Positions 47,441-58,729 are shown, counted from the first letter of the stretch. The stretch: 64,000 nucleotides of DNA from Eupeodes corollae (GCF_945859685.1 NC_079147.1:308758485-308822484), one strand, 5' to 3'. Made by a program: numbers and translations. Notes: generated by a model from the letters alone, not told the origin.

Positions 47441-47574
47441 ATAAAGTTTTACCAATTAAAAGTGCTGTTCAATAGTGTAACTAGGCATGGTGATTTGGCA
47501 TAAACAAATGAATAATAAACAAAAGATTTGACAGATGTCACCAAAATAAAATAGCCGCAGCTCCTGCACATCAT

Positions 47575-47655
47575 GGTTGTTCAATCGAAGAACGGACTAT
47601 AACATTTTCGTCAGCATCGTTTTTAAGAAATACGGACCAATTATTCCACCAACCA
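47575..47655 (-). pseudogene. Short transposase scrap of the same IS630 family
   Basis: The minus strand reads LVGGIIGPYFLKNDADENVI, the block that follows the first catalytic Asp in this family. It is a second, separate copy of sequence also seen near 46900, so it is not simply a continuation of that relic. Confidence 0.7.
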
Positions 47656-47659
47656 GTTT

Positions 47660-48255
47660 GTTTTTTGTAAATGTAATCGTGTCCTAGGCAGCTTTATTTA
47701 CTGACACATCCATTTAATCAAAAGTTACCAAACAATATGATTTTCAAAATAAATTTGCATAATTTGGAAGCATTGATTAGATGTCAGCCGATTCATATTG
47801 AAATGCCAAACAACACTAAAAATAAATCACTTGACAGCTGACAAAATGGCCTTTAGTTAAAACAGTGTTGTCAACTTTTTAGATTCGAAACAGACTTTAG
47901 AACATTTAAAAAGATTCGACAATATTTTTCGTTAACAAAACAGTCTAAATTCACTGAAACTTAATATGAACGCGGTACAGATGCAAAAGAATAACTCGAA
48001 GCTGAGTTTTTTTGAAAGTAAGATTTCAGCAATTTTAAGCGCGCATCAATACCTAAAATTTTCTACACGATATTCTAGCTCTCAGATTTTAACGAAATCT
48101 TAAATAATGTAGCGCTGGATTGAAAGGTTTGCACTTTCTAGTCGTGTTTTATTTTCCCAGTGATTCAGATCAGATCATCCATTTATTTCCATAACAACAA
48201 CAAAGCGATTTAATGCTTAATGCTTGGATCTATTTCTCTGAACCAAAAAAATGTT
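47660..48255. other. Non-coding stretch
   Basis: Nothing recognised. AT-rich. Confidence 0.45.
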
Positions 48256-48260
48256 TTTCT

Positions 48261-48414
48261 ATTTCCCACCAGGTGACATTCTGTCTTGTAAAGTTTGGTA
48301 TCACTTCCAACAATTTAAATAAAAACAGTGTTGTCCTATTTCCCACCAGTTGACACTTTGTCTTGTAAAGTTTGGTATCACTTCCAAATATTTTAGTAAA
48401 AACAGTGTTTCCAT
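48261..48414. repeat. 77-bp tandem duplication
   Basis: Two adjacent copies (48261-48337 and 48338-48414). Both start ATTTCCCACCAG, share CTTGTAAAGTTTGGTATCAC and end in AAAAACAGTGTT. They differ at about ten positions. Confidence 0.9.
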
Positions 48415-51340
48415 ATTACCATTTTCATACGACTGTCAAGTTAGTTTACTTTTTCGATATTTAAAACTGAGTATGCAGTTAATTGTAGCTTTTTTGTTGT
48501 AAATTAGTTGTGGAAAAAAATTGTAGCTTGACGATTTTTAAAAAAAGTGGTATGTAGGGCTAGTAGTCATTTTCATTTATCTGGAAATTAAATACTTTAA
48601 TTTATTTATTTTGTATGTAATCGATAACATAATATCTCAAATAAAATGTTTAACAACTAAAACGAATGATTGCAAACATTTTTTAATTGACAAAACAGAT
48701 TTTCCCCTAAAAAAGAACAAAAAATCATCGTTAAAAAAAATTATCGAATATGATGCTTTCTTTTTTTTTGATCTGGTATGGATTGGTTTAATCTAAATAT
48801 TCACCACTTCAAGCTTTGAATTTTATTGCTAAAAATGATATTCTGTCAATTTTATCAGTTTCAGTGGATGGCAAAGTTTCTCATAGGAAACAAAATTCTA
48901 TCTCTTTCAATTCATCAATTTAAAAAAAAAAGGTTTGGAAATACGGCGGAATTGACTAGATTAATATATTTAGTTTATTTGGCGTTATTTTATTAATATT
49001 TAGACTAAGGAGGATAAAGCTAATGAACTAATAACAGTGAAAAATTATCAAAACTTCAAAATGTGGTTTTAAACTAAGATGGAAAATCATCTATCCATCT
49101 TTTTTATAGAATAATCTGATTTATCAGTGATTAACCTCATTGCGATTCCTTAAGGAATTGTTGTTGCAATTCTTCGCAAAATATTATACACCCCAAATAA
49201 ATGTTGTATCCCACTTCTGATAGGATACTGTCAAGTGCCAATGTAATCGTGCTCTCGGTATCTAAATTTTAACAGAGTTACCATTATCACTCATAGTTGC
49301 TACTAAAGACCCTATTCAGCGGATTTTATTAAAGAACTTTTGGGTTTTGAAGCTTTTGAGAACAAAATCCTGTCAGAGTTTTAGAAAGCGACACGCTTAT
49401 GCAAGCCAAAGCAATTAGAGTAAGAGAGTGAGAGTAAAACGTCCATCTTACTTGTACTGACTATTTGAGTTGAACTGGACTACTTTTTCGTGTCACCATT
49501 TCTTACAGAATTGTATAACCTAAAAAGTAACGATCGAGTCTCAGTTGGATATGCTATATATAATAATCTTCGACCACTTTCTCCTAGGTTATTTTTGGAT
49601 AATGTTCAATAGTATCTATTAAAGCTATTCATACATTTCTATAAACGAACAAATAATTCCCTTTGTGTGACTCATCATTTCAGTAAACAAGAACGATACA
49701 CGTTCCTATTTTCAAGCCCCACATAATGCACTACAAAAAAATACGTTTAATGTATTTCCACTTAAACTGCATCCCTACCTATTCCTCTGCTCAAAAAGGT
49801 ATTTACGCCTCCACTCTGTTCCTAAGTAAACCTACCACATACATATGGAGATTGTAGGTAGGTAAGTTTTGCCTACTATACTGTGCTCCCTTTTGCATGA
49901 TTTCAATTATGGATAAACGCATGCACGCACATCACATAATAAATGTACCACCTACCCGTACACCGAACATATTTCCGCCCCATTATCGTCCACACCATTC
50001 ACCATTACCCTACAATTTTCGTCCTGAACACTCGACACTGTTGACTGCATGATTGCTGTAAGTATCCTTACAAGGTAATGATGTTCTCGTCATTCGTCGC
50101 TTGGTGTCCGTTCGTTCCGTTCCGTTCCGTCGTTCGTGGATGTCGCCTTGGTCGGTGCGGCGGATATGCTCGTGCTCTTAAATATAAAGGTATATTCACA
50201 CTCATTAAAAATTCCACGCACAGCAAACTCGCCGGTGTTGGTCCTTGTTATTTTATAAATTAAACAGTAATCACCTTCTACTCGCACATTCTATTTTTTC
50301 TCACAGGATAAAAGTACTAAATACAGATACGTACCTTACGTAATAATTTTCCTTTGTTTGTGTTGCTTGCATTTTGCATATGTTTATGTGTATGGATGTA
50401 AAGCATTCATATCTAAAGAGATGATTGTAGGTCAGTATTTATTTTGTTGTGTGTGTGTGTTCGAAATACGTCAGTATGTGTCATATGGAGGTTCTGCTTC
50501 TGATAGAGTAGGTACATCAAAATAATTAATACGTTTGTTAAGGAAAACAATCGATAGTCAACTTCCGGTTTTACTTATGTTTGGACTGATATAATCAATA
50601 GCTCTGTTCGGTGTTAAGCTCTAAGCTAACCTTGGCAATTCAAAGAACAATTTTCTCCCCATTTTTGAGCGGATCAGTAGGAGGCTTACCTCAGAAAATT
50701 GCACTTATATAAGCCGTCGTCAGAAAGAAAACTCGTTTTGGTAAATTTCGCCGATTCTTCTAGTTGATATATTTTGGGGCCAGATCACTTAACACCGTGG
50801 TGTAATACAAATAATTTTATGACAGAAAACTGAATTTAATCCCACTTGTTAAACCCAAAAGCTTTCTTCATGAGTACTGCCTTCTAAAAACCTTCCAAGA
50901 GTATTTCTTGTCATAAAATGAGCTTCTTTCCTTTTTTAAGCAATATTTCAATTAGTAATTTGAGCCCTATAATGCTTTAACTGGACTTGACTTTGGGTCT
51001 TGTGGCAAATTGATTTGGAAATTGTGACATTGGCTTTGGGCCTTGTGGCATTTTATTCTAAAAAAGTTTTTGGGTGATAGAGCCATTTTTGGGCAATAGA
51101 GCCATTCTTCGGCGAAATTGTTAATATCTTGCCGTTATTTTATTGGGCAATAAGACCGACCGCTTCTTCCATAAGACCCAAAACAGTTTTGACACCCGAA
51201 GGATCGGTAATATTGCCAAATCGTACAACAACGAAATGGTAATAAAATTGTTTTGGGCTCAACGACATTATTTAATTTGACCCATATAGATCTGGGCCAA
51301 AGGCCCTAACGCCCTACAAAAGCCCATTACCCGAAATCTA
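48415..51340. other. Long non-coding stretch
   Basis: About 2.9 kb with no recognised gene or element. There is a TTCCG-type short repeat near 50105-50135, a (GT)n tract at about 50449-50460, and short imperfect repeats of CTTTGGGYCTTGTGGCA and GATAGAGCCATT/AATAGAGCCATT at 50990-51110. It could be intergenic or intronic. Confidence 0.45.
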
Positions 51341-51344
51341 CCCT

Positions 51345-52231
51345 GAACGACTGAAATTAAGTCTCTCATTCCGCCTTCCCAATCATTGTAGCGTGTTCCA
51401 GGCGGAACTTTTGGCGATGAAGGAAGTCTTGTCCTGGCTAAAAGAAAACTTGATATCAACATCTGATATCCGTATTTTCTCTGATAGCAAGGCCGCTATC
51501 AAATCTCTGGACTCTGTCTCTACAAACTCTATAACAGTCCATAACTGTCGATCATCTCTAATGGAGATGGCGCAACAGTTTAATATCACCTTTGCTGGGT
51601 GCCGGGCCATAGAGGCATTCCAGTTAACTGTAAGGCAGATGAACTCGCCAGGAACGGTACAGTACAGCCCATCCTACCACGTTTGGCAAGTACTGGCATA
51701 AAAATCGCTACTTGTAAACTGCTGCTAATGCAAGACGCTGTGAGGAGGGCAGGCACCAGGTGGAACAACATCACCACGTGTCAAGTCACAAAAAATATCT
51801 GGCCAACACTGGATTTAAAACGTTCAAGGTGCTTGCTCTCTCTAAGCAGATCGCACATAAGCTCGATAATAGGTGTCATAACCGGACACTGTCTAATAGG
51901 AAAGCACGCCAAGAGACTAGGCATATTCTCAAATGACTTTTGCAGAAGCTGTATTGACGAGGAAGAGAAATGAACGGTTCTTCATCTTCTCTGCACATGC
52001 CCTGCTCTAGCTCGAAAACGCAAGAATTACCTAGGAGAATTCTTCTTTAACGATCTAAACGATCTAAATCATATCGGTATAATCAGCCTCTCACGTTTCG
52101 TAAGGGACTCAAGCTAGTTCCATTGAGCTAAGGAGGAAGCCTAAAGATTCATGTGGTATTACAAAGGGCCATTAAAATGGCCTAAGTGTGTCCGTTTCCA
52201 TCTTGGACAGCCACTATAACCTAACCTAACC
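51345..52231 (+). pseudogene. LINE family D, 3' copy D3: RNase H end and tail
   Basis: The plus strand reads LSLSFRLPNHC, VFQAELLAMKEVLSWLKENL, IRIFSDSKAAIKSLDSVST (the same RNase H blocks as D2, with the Glu and Asp kept), then after a frameshift at about 51595 GHRGIPVNCKADELARNGT (His and Asp of the RNase H active site), CLIGKHAKRLG, and a Cys-rich end (DFCRSCIDEEEK, stop, then HLLCTCPAL), similar to the tail of D2. The 3' end is a CCTAA repeat at 52217-52231, unlike the CTAC end of D1. RT and endonuclease are absent: 5' truncation. It lies at the edge of the minus-strand Helitron. Confidence 0.87.
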
Positions 52232-52239
52232 AATGGAGT

Positions 52240-53735
52240 GGAAATCGCGGTAACTACAGAGAGTTAAAAAATTCCGTTGGATAATTTACTATATCATCGG
52301 GATTTGTTATGGAATCAACGAATGCGTGTACATCATTATTCTTTGCGGGGAGAATTGCTCACTGACTTAACCTAGCATAATTCTGATATTTCTCACTAAT
52401 GTTTGGGAACAAATTTTTCAATAAGAGCTAATTGAGAGTCTATAAATCGGCAAAAGTCGTTGGTAAGAGTAGTTCATCCAGTTGTTACATCAACCTTTCC
52501 ATTTCCAACAGCTAACAATTGTTTGGAAAATTGTTAAGAACTTTTATCATTTTGAAGTTGAACTCTCATATTACTGGTTAGCGATAATGTTTTTACGTTA
52601 TTCCACAAAAGTGATGCCTTCAGGCAAGCATTCAATTCATATGCAGGCGTTCCACGAGGAATTGCTAGAAACGTCAGCTTGAAATCGCTTGCCAACAATA
52701 TCACCAAGTAGCCAAAGTCGTTCCCCATTGTACTGGATCGGGAAATATTGTATGTTGGAGTATCAATTGTTTTAATTGAGTGGCAACTTAAGCGCAGAAT
52801 GTGCAGCACGACCGCCATCTATAAAAGTTACCGCAATTCCAGATGATGCTAACGCCAAAGCTATGTCCCATCTTGGTCCAATAGTTCAAATGGGGTGGCG
52901 CAACAGTCCGTTGTGAACCAGGGCCTAGTGACTTACAACTCTCAACCATTCCTGTGTGCGAGTACTGTTGTCAGGAATGGAAGATACCTACAATTTAAGG
53001 CCGAATCCGAACGGCTAGTTTGAGAAAGCACTTTTTCATGACAAGAATTACTCTTGAAGGATTTGTCAATTCCTCGCAAGAGGCAGTACCCGCGAAAATT
53101 AATTTTTTTTTTTTTTTTTAAATTAAGGTGGCACAGGCAGGGATTGAACCCAAGACCCCTTGCATGACAGTCCAACGCAATAACCATCATGCCACGGGTA
53201 CTACCTTGGTCGAATAGTGGCCAGAATAAATGAAATGACAAATGTTTTCCCTGTTCCTCCAGATACGTCCAGGAAGAATAGACCACCAGTATTATTGTCA
53301 ACCGCTTGCATTAGAGTTTCGTAGACTTGTTTTTGCTGTTCATTCAGCAACGGCACATTATTTCAACATTTTATTGCAACTCTCGATTTAATTCTTGGTT
53401 CAATGCATCATGCTTCGATCGATTTGGCGATCCTCAATCAGAATCATTTCTTCATTGTAGATTTCATCGGTTATTTGCATGTCGGGATTATTCGTTCGCA
53501 TGCTCAAGCGATGTAAGATATCTTCACATGTGTCGCCTTTGTATTTGTTCCATAACTGAATTGATTGTGAAGGAAAACATGTGGTGATGATAATTGTATT
53601 TGTTAATTTGATGAAACAATGGAATCCGCAAGTGTCAAATCCCAATAAGAATCGTTCTCTAGCAAACCCAATAGTTGACATGCTCCTCGATATGTTTGGC
53701 ATTGGTGGCCATTTACAGTTTCAAATGCTTTACAG
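52240..53735 (-). pseudogene. Helitron H1 helicase part, broken and interrupted by a SINE
   Basis: Read from 53735: TVNGHQCQTYRGACQLLGLL, ENDSYWDLTLADSI, an EDILHRLSMRTNNPDMQITD block and EIYNEEMILIED (53702-53400), then a linker and the Walker A region (53300-53220), which in one frame reads GGTGKT preceded by FFLDVS. After the SINE (52886-53204) come the motif region with LASDFKLTFLAIPRGT, AYELNACLKASLLWNNVKTL, TSNMRVQLQND (52818-52534), and broken remains of FIDSQLALIEK and later blocks. Together these are the SF1 (Pif1-like) helicase of Helitrons. The frame is broken at many points. Confidence 0.87.
52886..53204 (-). mobile_element. tRNA-derived SINE (family S1) with 14-bp target duplication
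   Basis: Reverse-complemented, the head is CCCGTGGCATGATGGTTATT (A box) followed by GTCATGC, GGTCTTGGGTTCAATCCCTG (B box, GGTTCAATCCC), then the body with TCTTGTCATGAAAAAGTGC, CCGTTCGGATTCGGC and the tail TCAACCATTCCTGACA-like to GGCGCAACAG phrases. A 15-base or longer A-tract sits inside the body (T-run at about 53103-53119). The target duplication is CTTGGTCCAATAGT (52872-52885) and CTTGGTCGAATAGT (53205-53218), one mismatch. It lies inside the Helitron helicase. Pol III promoters are expected to lie in the head. Confidence 0.92.
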
Positions 53736-54789
53736 CTTACTTACTTAAGGTGGCGCTACAGTCCGGGGCAGACCTGGGCCTCAACCAACATGCGTCTCCA
53801 GCCAGCTCGGTCCCTAGCTAGCTGTCTCCAGTTTAGCACGCCAAGTTGGTTGAGGTCCTCTCCCACCTGGGTGCGCCACCTGAGTCGCAGTCTTCCTCTA
53901 CTGCGCCGTCCCTCGGGATTGGATTCGAAGACCTCCCGCTCTACATGACCTCTTTAAGCATCCTAAGACACTGTTATCTTTCTTTGACAGAGTCCAGGCC
54001 TCACCGCCATAAATGAAAACCGGGATGATGAGTGTCTTATAGATGATGATTTTAGATGCTCGAGAGATGACTTTACTTCTCAATTGCCTTCTAAGTCCAT
54101 AGAAGCAGCGATTTGCAAGAGTTATAGTCTATGTTAATAGCGGTGCCTAGGTAGACAAAGTCCTTAACTACCTCACAGTTATAGCGGTTCATGGTGACGT
54201 TTTGTCCAAGACGTAGTCGTTCAGTGTCCTTTTTTGATGACAGCATATACTTGGTCTTGCCCTCATTGACCACTAAACCCATCTTCTTCGCTTCCGTCGC
54301 AATGCTCAAAAACGCTCCACTGACTTCACCGCGTGTCCGAGTAATTGGATGGATCTTTGGAAGATTGTGCCTCTAGTGTTGACGATTGCGTTTTGAACAA
54401 TTCTTTCCAGAACGATGTTGAAGAAGTCACATGACAGTGCGTCGCCTTGTCTAAAACCTTTTTTGACATCAAATGAATCGGTAAGATCTTTTCCGAACTT
54501 GATAGAGCAGCGTGCATTCTCCATCGCTATTCTGCACCAACGGATAAGTTTGACAGGGGTGCCAAAACTAGACATTGCTCGGTAGAGCTCTTCCTTCTCT
54601 TCCTCTTCCCTATAGATGCTGTCATACGTGGATTTAAAATCGATAAAGAGATGGTAGCTATAGATTTGAAGTTCCTGGATTTTTTCCAAGATCTACCGTA
54701 GTGTGAGGTCGATAGTGGACTTTCCTGGTCTGAAGCCACAGTGATAAGGACCTATCAGGTTGTTGACGAACGGCTTCAGACGTTCACAT

Positions 54790-56540
54790 TTTTTTTTTTT
54801 TTTTTTTTATAATAAGCGCACACTCAAAGGGATATATTACCCTTATTATGAATACACAGTGTGAGCACTAGGAAAGGGAGAGAGGGTTTGAAAGGAGATG
54901 TCGGTGCACATTGGTTTTGAATTCCTGAATATTGCAATAGCTGGGAAAGACAGAGTGTGGTAAGGCATTCCACATTCGCATAGTACGGCTAAAGAACGAA
55001 TCTCTATACTTGACAGTACGACCGAAGATGGGCTCGAGGGTATATTGATGAGCATTCCTAGAAGCGCGAGTATTACGGTTGAACTGTTTAAGGGGAGGAA
55101 TGCAGCTGGCTATTTCTCTAGAGCATAAACCATTAAAATAACGGTAAAAGAGGGTGAGACAAGAAACATTTCGACGATGTTCAAGTGACGTAAATGATCT
55201 TATGATGGTAATATCACCAATCAGTCTAAATGCTCTACGTTCAATACTGTCCAAGAGGCTTAAGTAAGTTGCAGGAGCACCAGCCCAGATATGGGAGTTA
55301 TACTCAAGCTTTGGACGTATATAAGTCTTGTAAATAACAGCCAGATCAGAGGGGGAGAAAAACTTCTTGCATCGCCTTAGAAAACCCAAACATCTTGCGG
55401 CATTTTTGGCGACATCGCGTATGTGATCGTTCCACAAAAGGTGGTTGGTGATACACATACCGAGAATATCGAGATGTTCAGTTTCCTCGATGCAAGTGCC
55501 ATTTATGGATAATGGCAGGGGGGATATATTTCGCTTTAACGATACAAGACAGCATTGCGTTTTCGAAGCATTAAATTCCACGCGGTTTCTTATTCCCCAT
55601 TGTACAATGCTGTTTAGGTCGGAATTTAATGAGCTTATCATATTTTGTCGTTGCAGTTCCACGTCCGAAGAAGAGGGGTGTGAATCTGAAAACGAATATG
55701 ATAAGCTAAGAGTACTATCGTCAGCGAAACAATGTATTGGATTAGATGTTGCAGACAGGAGATCATTAATAAAAATGAGAAAGAGTGTTGGAGATAGAAC
55801 AGAGCCCTGGGGCACACCAGCATTTATTTTGTGGTTTTCAGACTTGAATCCATCCAATACAACTTGTATTGAACGATTCGAAAGGTAATTACTAATCCAA
55901 TGAAGGAGGGATTCATGCAAACCGAAAGCACGCATTTTCGATAAGAGAGCCTGATGCCAAACCCTATCAAATGCTTTTGAAATATCAAGTGCAATAATCT
56001 TACTTTCTCCAAAACTATGTAAAGATTTGTTCCACTGTTCGGTGAGATGAACCATGAGATCACCAGTGGACCTATTGCTACGAAAGCCATACTGTCGGTC
56101 ATTAAGAAGCTTCCGTTCTTCAAGATATTTCTTGAGCTGATAGTTAATCAGCGTTTCCATGACCTTGGAAAGAAGGGACGTAAGTGCAATCGGTCGATAA
56201 TTAGACGGTGAGGAAGATTCGCCTTTTTTGGGAATAGGCTGGACAAATGCGGTTTTCCATCCGCTCGGAACGAGACCTGAAGAGTAGGACAGATGAAAAA
56301 GCTTACGCAGTGGTTTTGCCAGCGATGAAGAACACCTCTTCAGAACAATAGCGGGGATACCATCCGGACCAGCAGATTTGTGTATGTTAAGATCTTTTAG
56401 GACTCTCGCTACAGTACGAGTGCGAAAAAAGATTTGCCCCATAGAATCATTAACTCGCTGAAGTACAGGCGGAGTCATAATACTCACTGGCAGCGTTGAA
56501 TTGGCGGCGAACTGCCTTGCAAAGAGATTTGCTTTCTCAT
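54790..56540 (-). mobile_element. LINE family B, copy B2, 5'-truncated with poly-A tail
   Basis: On the minus strand the element ends in a poly-A tract (20 T, 54789-54808 on the plus strand) after a short 3' UTR, and starts mid-ORF at 56540. The target site is seen in LINE A1 (ACGTTTACATAATACC); here ACAT occurs on both sides, so a short target duplication of at least 4 bp is likely. This is the youngest layer in the nest, and the coding frame is fully open. Confidence 0.92.
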
Positions 56541-56544
56541 ACAT
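54868..56544 (-). CDS. Open 558-codon reverse transcriptase of LINE B2 (truncated protein)
   Basis: The frame has no stop over 558 codons: SAGPDGIPAIVLKR (residues 57-70), TAFVQPIPKKGE, NYRPIALTSLLSKVMETLIN, QYGFRSNRSTGD, motif A ALDISKAFDRVWH (Asp 187), GVPQGSVLSPTLFLIFINDL (243-262), motif C HCFADDSTL (Asp 275 and 276), a thumb/C-terminal part with CLGFLRRCKKFFSP, and the final NAHQYTLEPIFGRTVKYRDS. All polymerase residues are kept. The endonuclease and 5' end are absent. The ATG at 56544 lies at the junction with LINE A3 and does not belong to the ancestral ORF, so translation from it is fortuitous. The frame 55445-55888 on the plus strand is antisense. Confidence 0.9.
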   Translation of the reverse strand: MYEKANLFARQFAANSTLPVSIMTPPVLQRVNDSMGQIFFRTRTVARVLKDLNIHKSAGPDGIPAIVLKRCSSSLAKPLRKLFHLSYSSGLVPSGWKTAFVQPIPKKGESSSPSNYRPIALTSLLSKVMETLINYQLKKYLEERKLLNDRQYGFRSNRSTGDLMVHLTEQWNKSLHSFGESKIIALDISKAFDRVWHQALLSKMRAFGLHESLLHWISNYLSNRSIQVVLDGFKSENHKINAGVPQGSVLSPTLFLIFINDLLSATSNPIHCFADDSTLSLSYSFSDSHPSSSDVELQRQNMISSLNSDLNSIVQWGIRNRVEFNASKTQCCLVSLKRNISPLPLSINGTCIEETEHLDILGMCITNHLLWNDHIRDVAKNAARCLGFLRRCKKFFSPSDLAVIYKTYIRPKLEYNSHIWAGAPATYLSLLDSIERRAFRLIGDITIIRSFTSLEHRRNVSCLTLFYRYFNGLCSREIASCIPPLKQFNRNTRASRNAHQYTLEPIFGRTVKYRDSFFSRTMRMWNALPHSVFPSYCNIQEFKTNVHRHLLSNPLSLS

Positions 56545-56789
56545 AATACGGCAGAGAGGATCTTATATGCAATGTTAAGGAGACTGATGCCTCTGTAGTT
56601 GGCGCAGTTTAGAGGGTCTCCTTTCTTATGTATCGGGCACACTATGCTGAGATTCCACTCGTCTGGCATGCTTTCTTCCGACCATATTTTGCAGATGAGT
56701 TGGTGCATGCTCCCTACCAAGTCATCGCCTGCTGCTTTGAATAGTTCGGCAGCGATGCCGTCAGCTCCAGCGGCTTTGTTGGCTGTTTA

Positions 56790-57500
56790 CCAACAGCAGT
56801 CGCAAATAAAAACGTTCATCATCTCTAGGATAAACAGTGTACATGCCAACTAGCGCACCAGTGAAAAACACCTGTAGCCAATCTGGAACTGAGGTTCCTT
56901 GATTTGACTGATTTGGTCGAATGTCAACTCTCAACGTTCGCATGTGTTTTGAAAATTCGTAAGAGCAGCGGGCATTATGGAACAATGAATTAATTTCTGA
57001 TCATAGTCTCTTGATTTTTAACTTTAACTTTGATAGTTCGACCATTATCTTCTTTTGAACGCCGACGATAAACTGGATATCTATCGTTCCCTGTGACTGT
57101 TTCTACAACTAAACGTCGCGAATAACGTTTTGTGCACTTTCCATCAGCCATTCAAAGCTATAATGGATTTAATGAACCACAGGGCCCTTGCACCATCTGT
57201 GTCGTCACAGTGTCGTGTAGATGGGGATCAGTGACTGGATAAGGAATTTAAGCTGATATGATGTCATCCACTTCATTTGAATGTAATTTGTTTAGGCTAT
57301 GAGCGGCGGTAGTCTACACTTTTGCCATTCCACCGAGTACATATAACAACGTGTTTCACCAAAAACTCGATACTTAGTAACCTTGAGGTTTCGCTGAAAT
57401 ACTCTGCCGATTATGTCATGGTGATCTAGCGGTTTTTGGAACGGGTCCAGCTCACGTTCACTTCGGATTGCAAAGATTCCCAAAAGTAAGCTTTGGTTTT
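56790..57500 (-). pseudogene. Helitron H1 Rep part, broken
   Basis: Minus-strand segments in order: KPLDHHDIIGRVFQRNLK, VFGETRCYMYSVEWQKCRLP (the HUH region, where the family usually has RGLPHxH; here the His residues are lost), ISAxIPYPVTDPHLHD, TQMVQGPCGSLNP, DGKCTKRYSRRLVVETVTGN, YRRRSKEDNGRTIKVKVKN, a large deletion, then GMYTVYPRDDERFYLRLLLV. The two catalytic Tyr motifs of the Rep domain (KYVNKG-type region) are missing in the deletion. Stops and frameshifts occur throughout. This is the N-terminal part of the protein whose helicase end lies at 52240-53735. Confidence 0.85.
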
Positions 57501-57701
57501 GAAACGTCAAACAAATTTAAACAAAATTTCAATTCGACAATTCATCGCTTTTCTGTTAAATGTTTCCAGATTTTGTCTGCTATAAACCTTACGGACCCCG
57601 AGACCTTTCCAACGAATGCAAAACCGTGGAAATCGGCTCGTGCGTTCTGGAGTTCTGGAGCGTCAGGAAGGAAACCCCGACTTATTTTTATATTATAGAT
57701 T

Positions 57702-58469
57702 GTATTTCCTACAAGAGAATCAACCGAACTAAACCGCTAATAATGATATTTTTCAAGATATTAGTCGTTCAAAGTAAATCAAAAATACCTACAAACAATA
57801 CTTCTTACCAAAGAAGTCTTCGCTCCGAACGAATATCTGGTTACTTTTTCAGTGCTAAACTTAATATGCTAAAAGTATGGTTTAGACAATACAAACAATA
57901 ACATTATTTCTATTAGAAAACAAAAATGAAATGATTAAAAACCATTGAACTGACAACTTTGGTGTGATAACCCAAGACGAGAACCATTTCCGATATATAT
58001 CTATACTTCATACCCATCACTCAAACCAGTACGCAAGTCCTTATCTTCTTCTTCTTTTGGGCCAGTATGTTGCTTCTACCCACCACCAGACCTAGCAGAT
58101 GTAGAACACGGAACACAGAAGAAAATAATAAAAACATTTTCGTATTTAGCTCTTTCCTCTTTTATTCTTTCCCAACTTTTATTTTGCCAGTTTTGTTGTG
58201 TATTAAGTTTTTTCTCCATCATTCAATTCATCGGCTTCTTCTGCATTATCCACCATTCCCATTTCCCATACACTGTGAGAGAAACAAAATCTCTGGGAAA
58301 GCAGAAATAATAATGTGAGAGTCAATGGCAGGGAGGGTAGGGAGTTATTACTTGATTTTACTTACTTAATCTGTAACACAGAATAACAAGGGTTACCTTA
58401 GGTCTTTTTTAGAAGGTAGGTCGCACGACCTTGTTCTTGTATCCAAAGACTCATTTTAGATATAGTAAA
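57702..58469. other. Non-coding stretch between two Helitrons
   Basis: No gene recognised. The frames 57560-57901 and 58067-58318 match nothing I know; the first begins inside the Helitron H1 5' end. Confidence 0.45.
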
Positions 58470-58729
58470 TCTATATGTATAAAAATCAATTCCACTTTTC
58501 GTTTGAATGTTATAACTCAACAATGCCATTACCGATTTGGCCAATTTTGGGCTTGAATTGTTCGAGGAAGTCCAGGGAAGGTTTGTGCGTAGAGAAAATT
58601 AAAAAAAAAACTCTTGAAAAGTGTAAAATCAAAATTATACTCCCATATACAAACAATTTGTGCTAATACTTAAAAAACAAACAAATTTATATCATATCAA
58701 ATAATGTCATTTCATTTTATCAGCAATAA

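Larger units (their letters stand above)
53742..56783 (-). mobile_element. LINE family A, copy A3, split by LINE B2
   Basis: Two blocks, 53742-54788 and 56542-56783, align with LINE A1 on the minus strand. The right block starts at NKAAGADGIAAELFKAAGDD and reads SMHQLICKIWSEESMPDEWN, so the copy is 5'-truncated inside the RT. The left block has FIDFKSTYDSIYREEEEKEE (motif A plus a short Glu/Lys insertion), GFRQGDALSCDFFNIVLERI, a region where YADD is deleted (near 54340), and the C-terminal part down to the TTAC-repeat 3' end at 53742. The block order and the joint at ACAT (54786-54789 and 56541-56544) show that B2 inserted into it. The whole is inserted in Helitron H1. Confidence 0.9.
52240..57699 (-). 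mobile_element. Helitron H1 (minus strand), split by nested LINEs and a SINE
   Basis: The 5' end is recognisable on the minus strand at 57699: an A followed by TCTATAATATAAAAATAAGT, the TC start usual for Helitrons. About 200 bp inward begins Rep coding (57500-57300), followed by sequence to 56790. The coding resumes at 53735 and continues through the helicase to about 52250. The gap 53742-56783 is a LINE A insertion; 52886-53204 is a SINE. Across the LINE gap the Rep-helicase protein order is continuous (FYLRLLLVN on one side, TVNG and LLGLLENDSYWD on the other). The 3' terminus (CTRR) was not found; the element meets LINE D3 near 52232. Helitrons move by rolling-circle replication. Confidence 0.87.

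Noticed and set aside
52217..52231. Telomeric-type CCTAA repeat
   Set aside because: Only three units, placed exactly at the end of a LINE copy; it is the element's tail.
55445..55888. Plus-strand frame over LINE B2 (and 12646-12927 over B1)
   Set aside because: Antisense shadows of the RT; they are similar to each other only because the LINE copies are similar.
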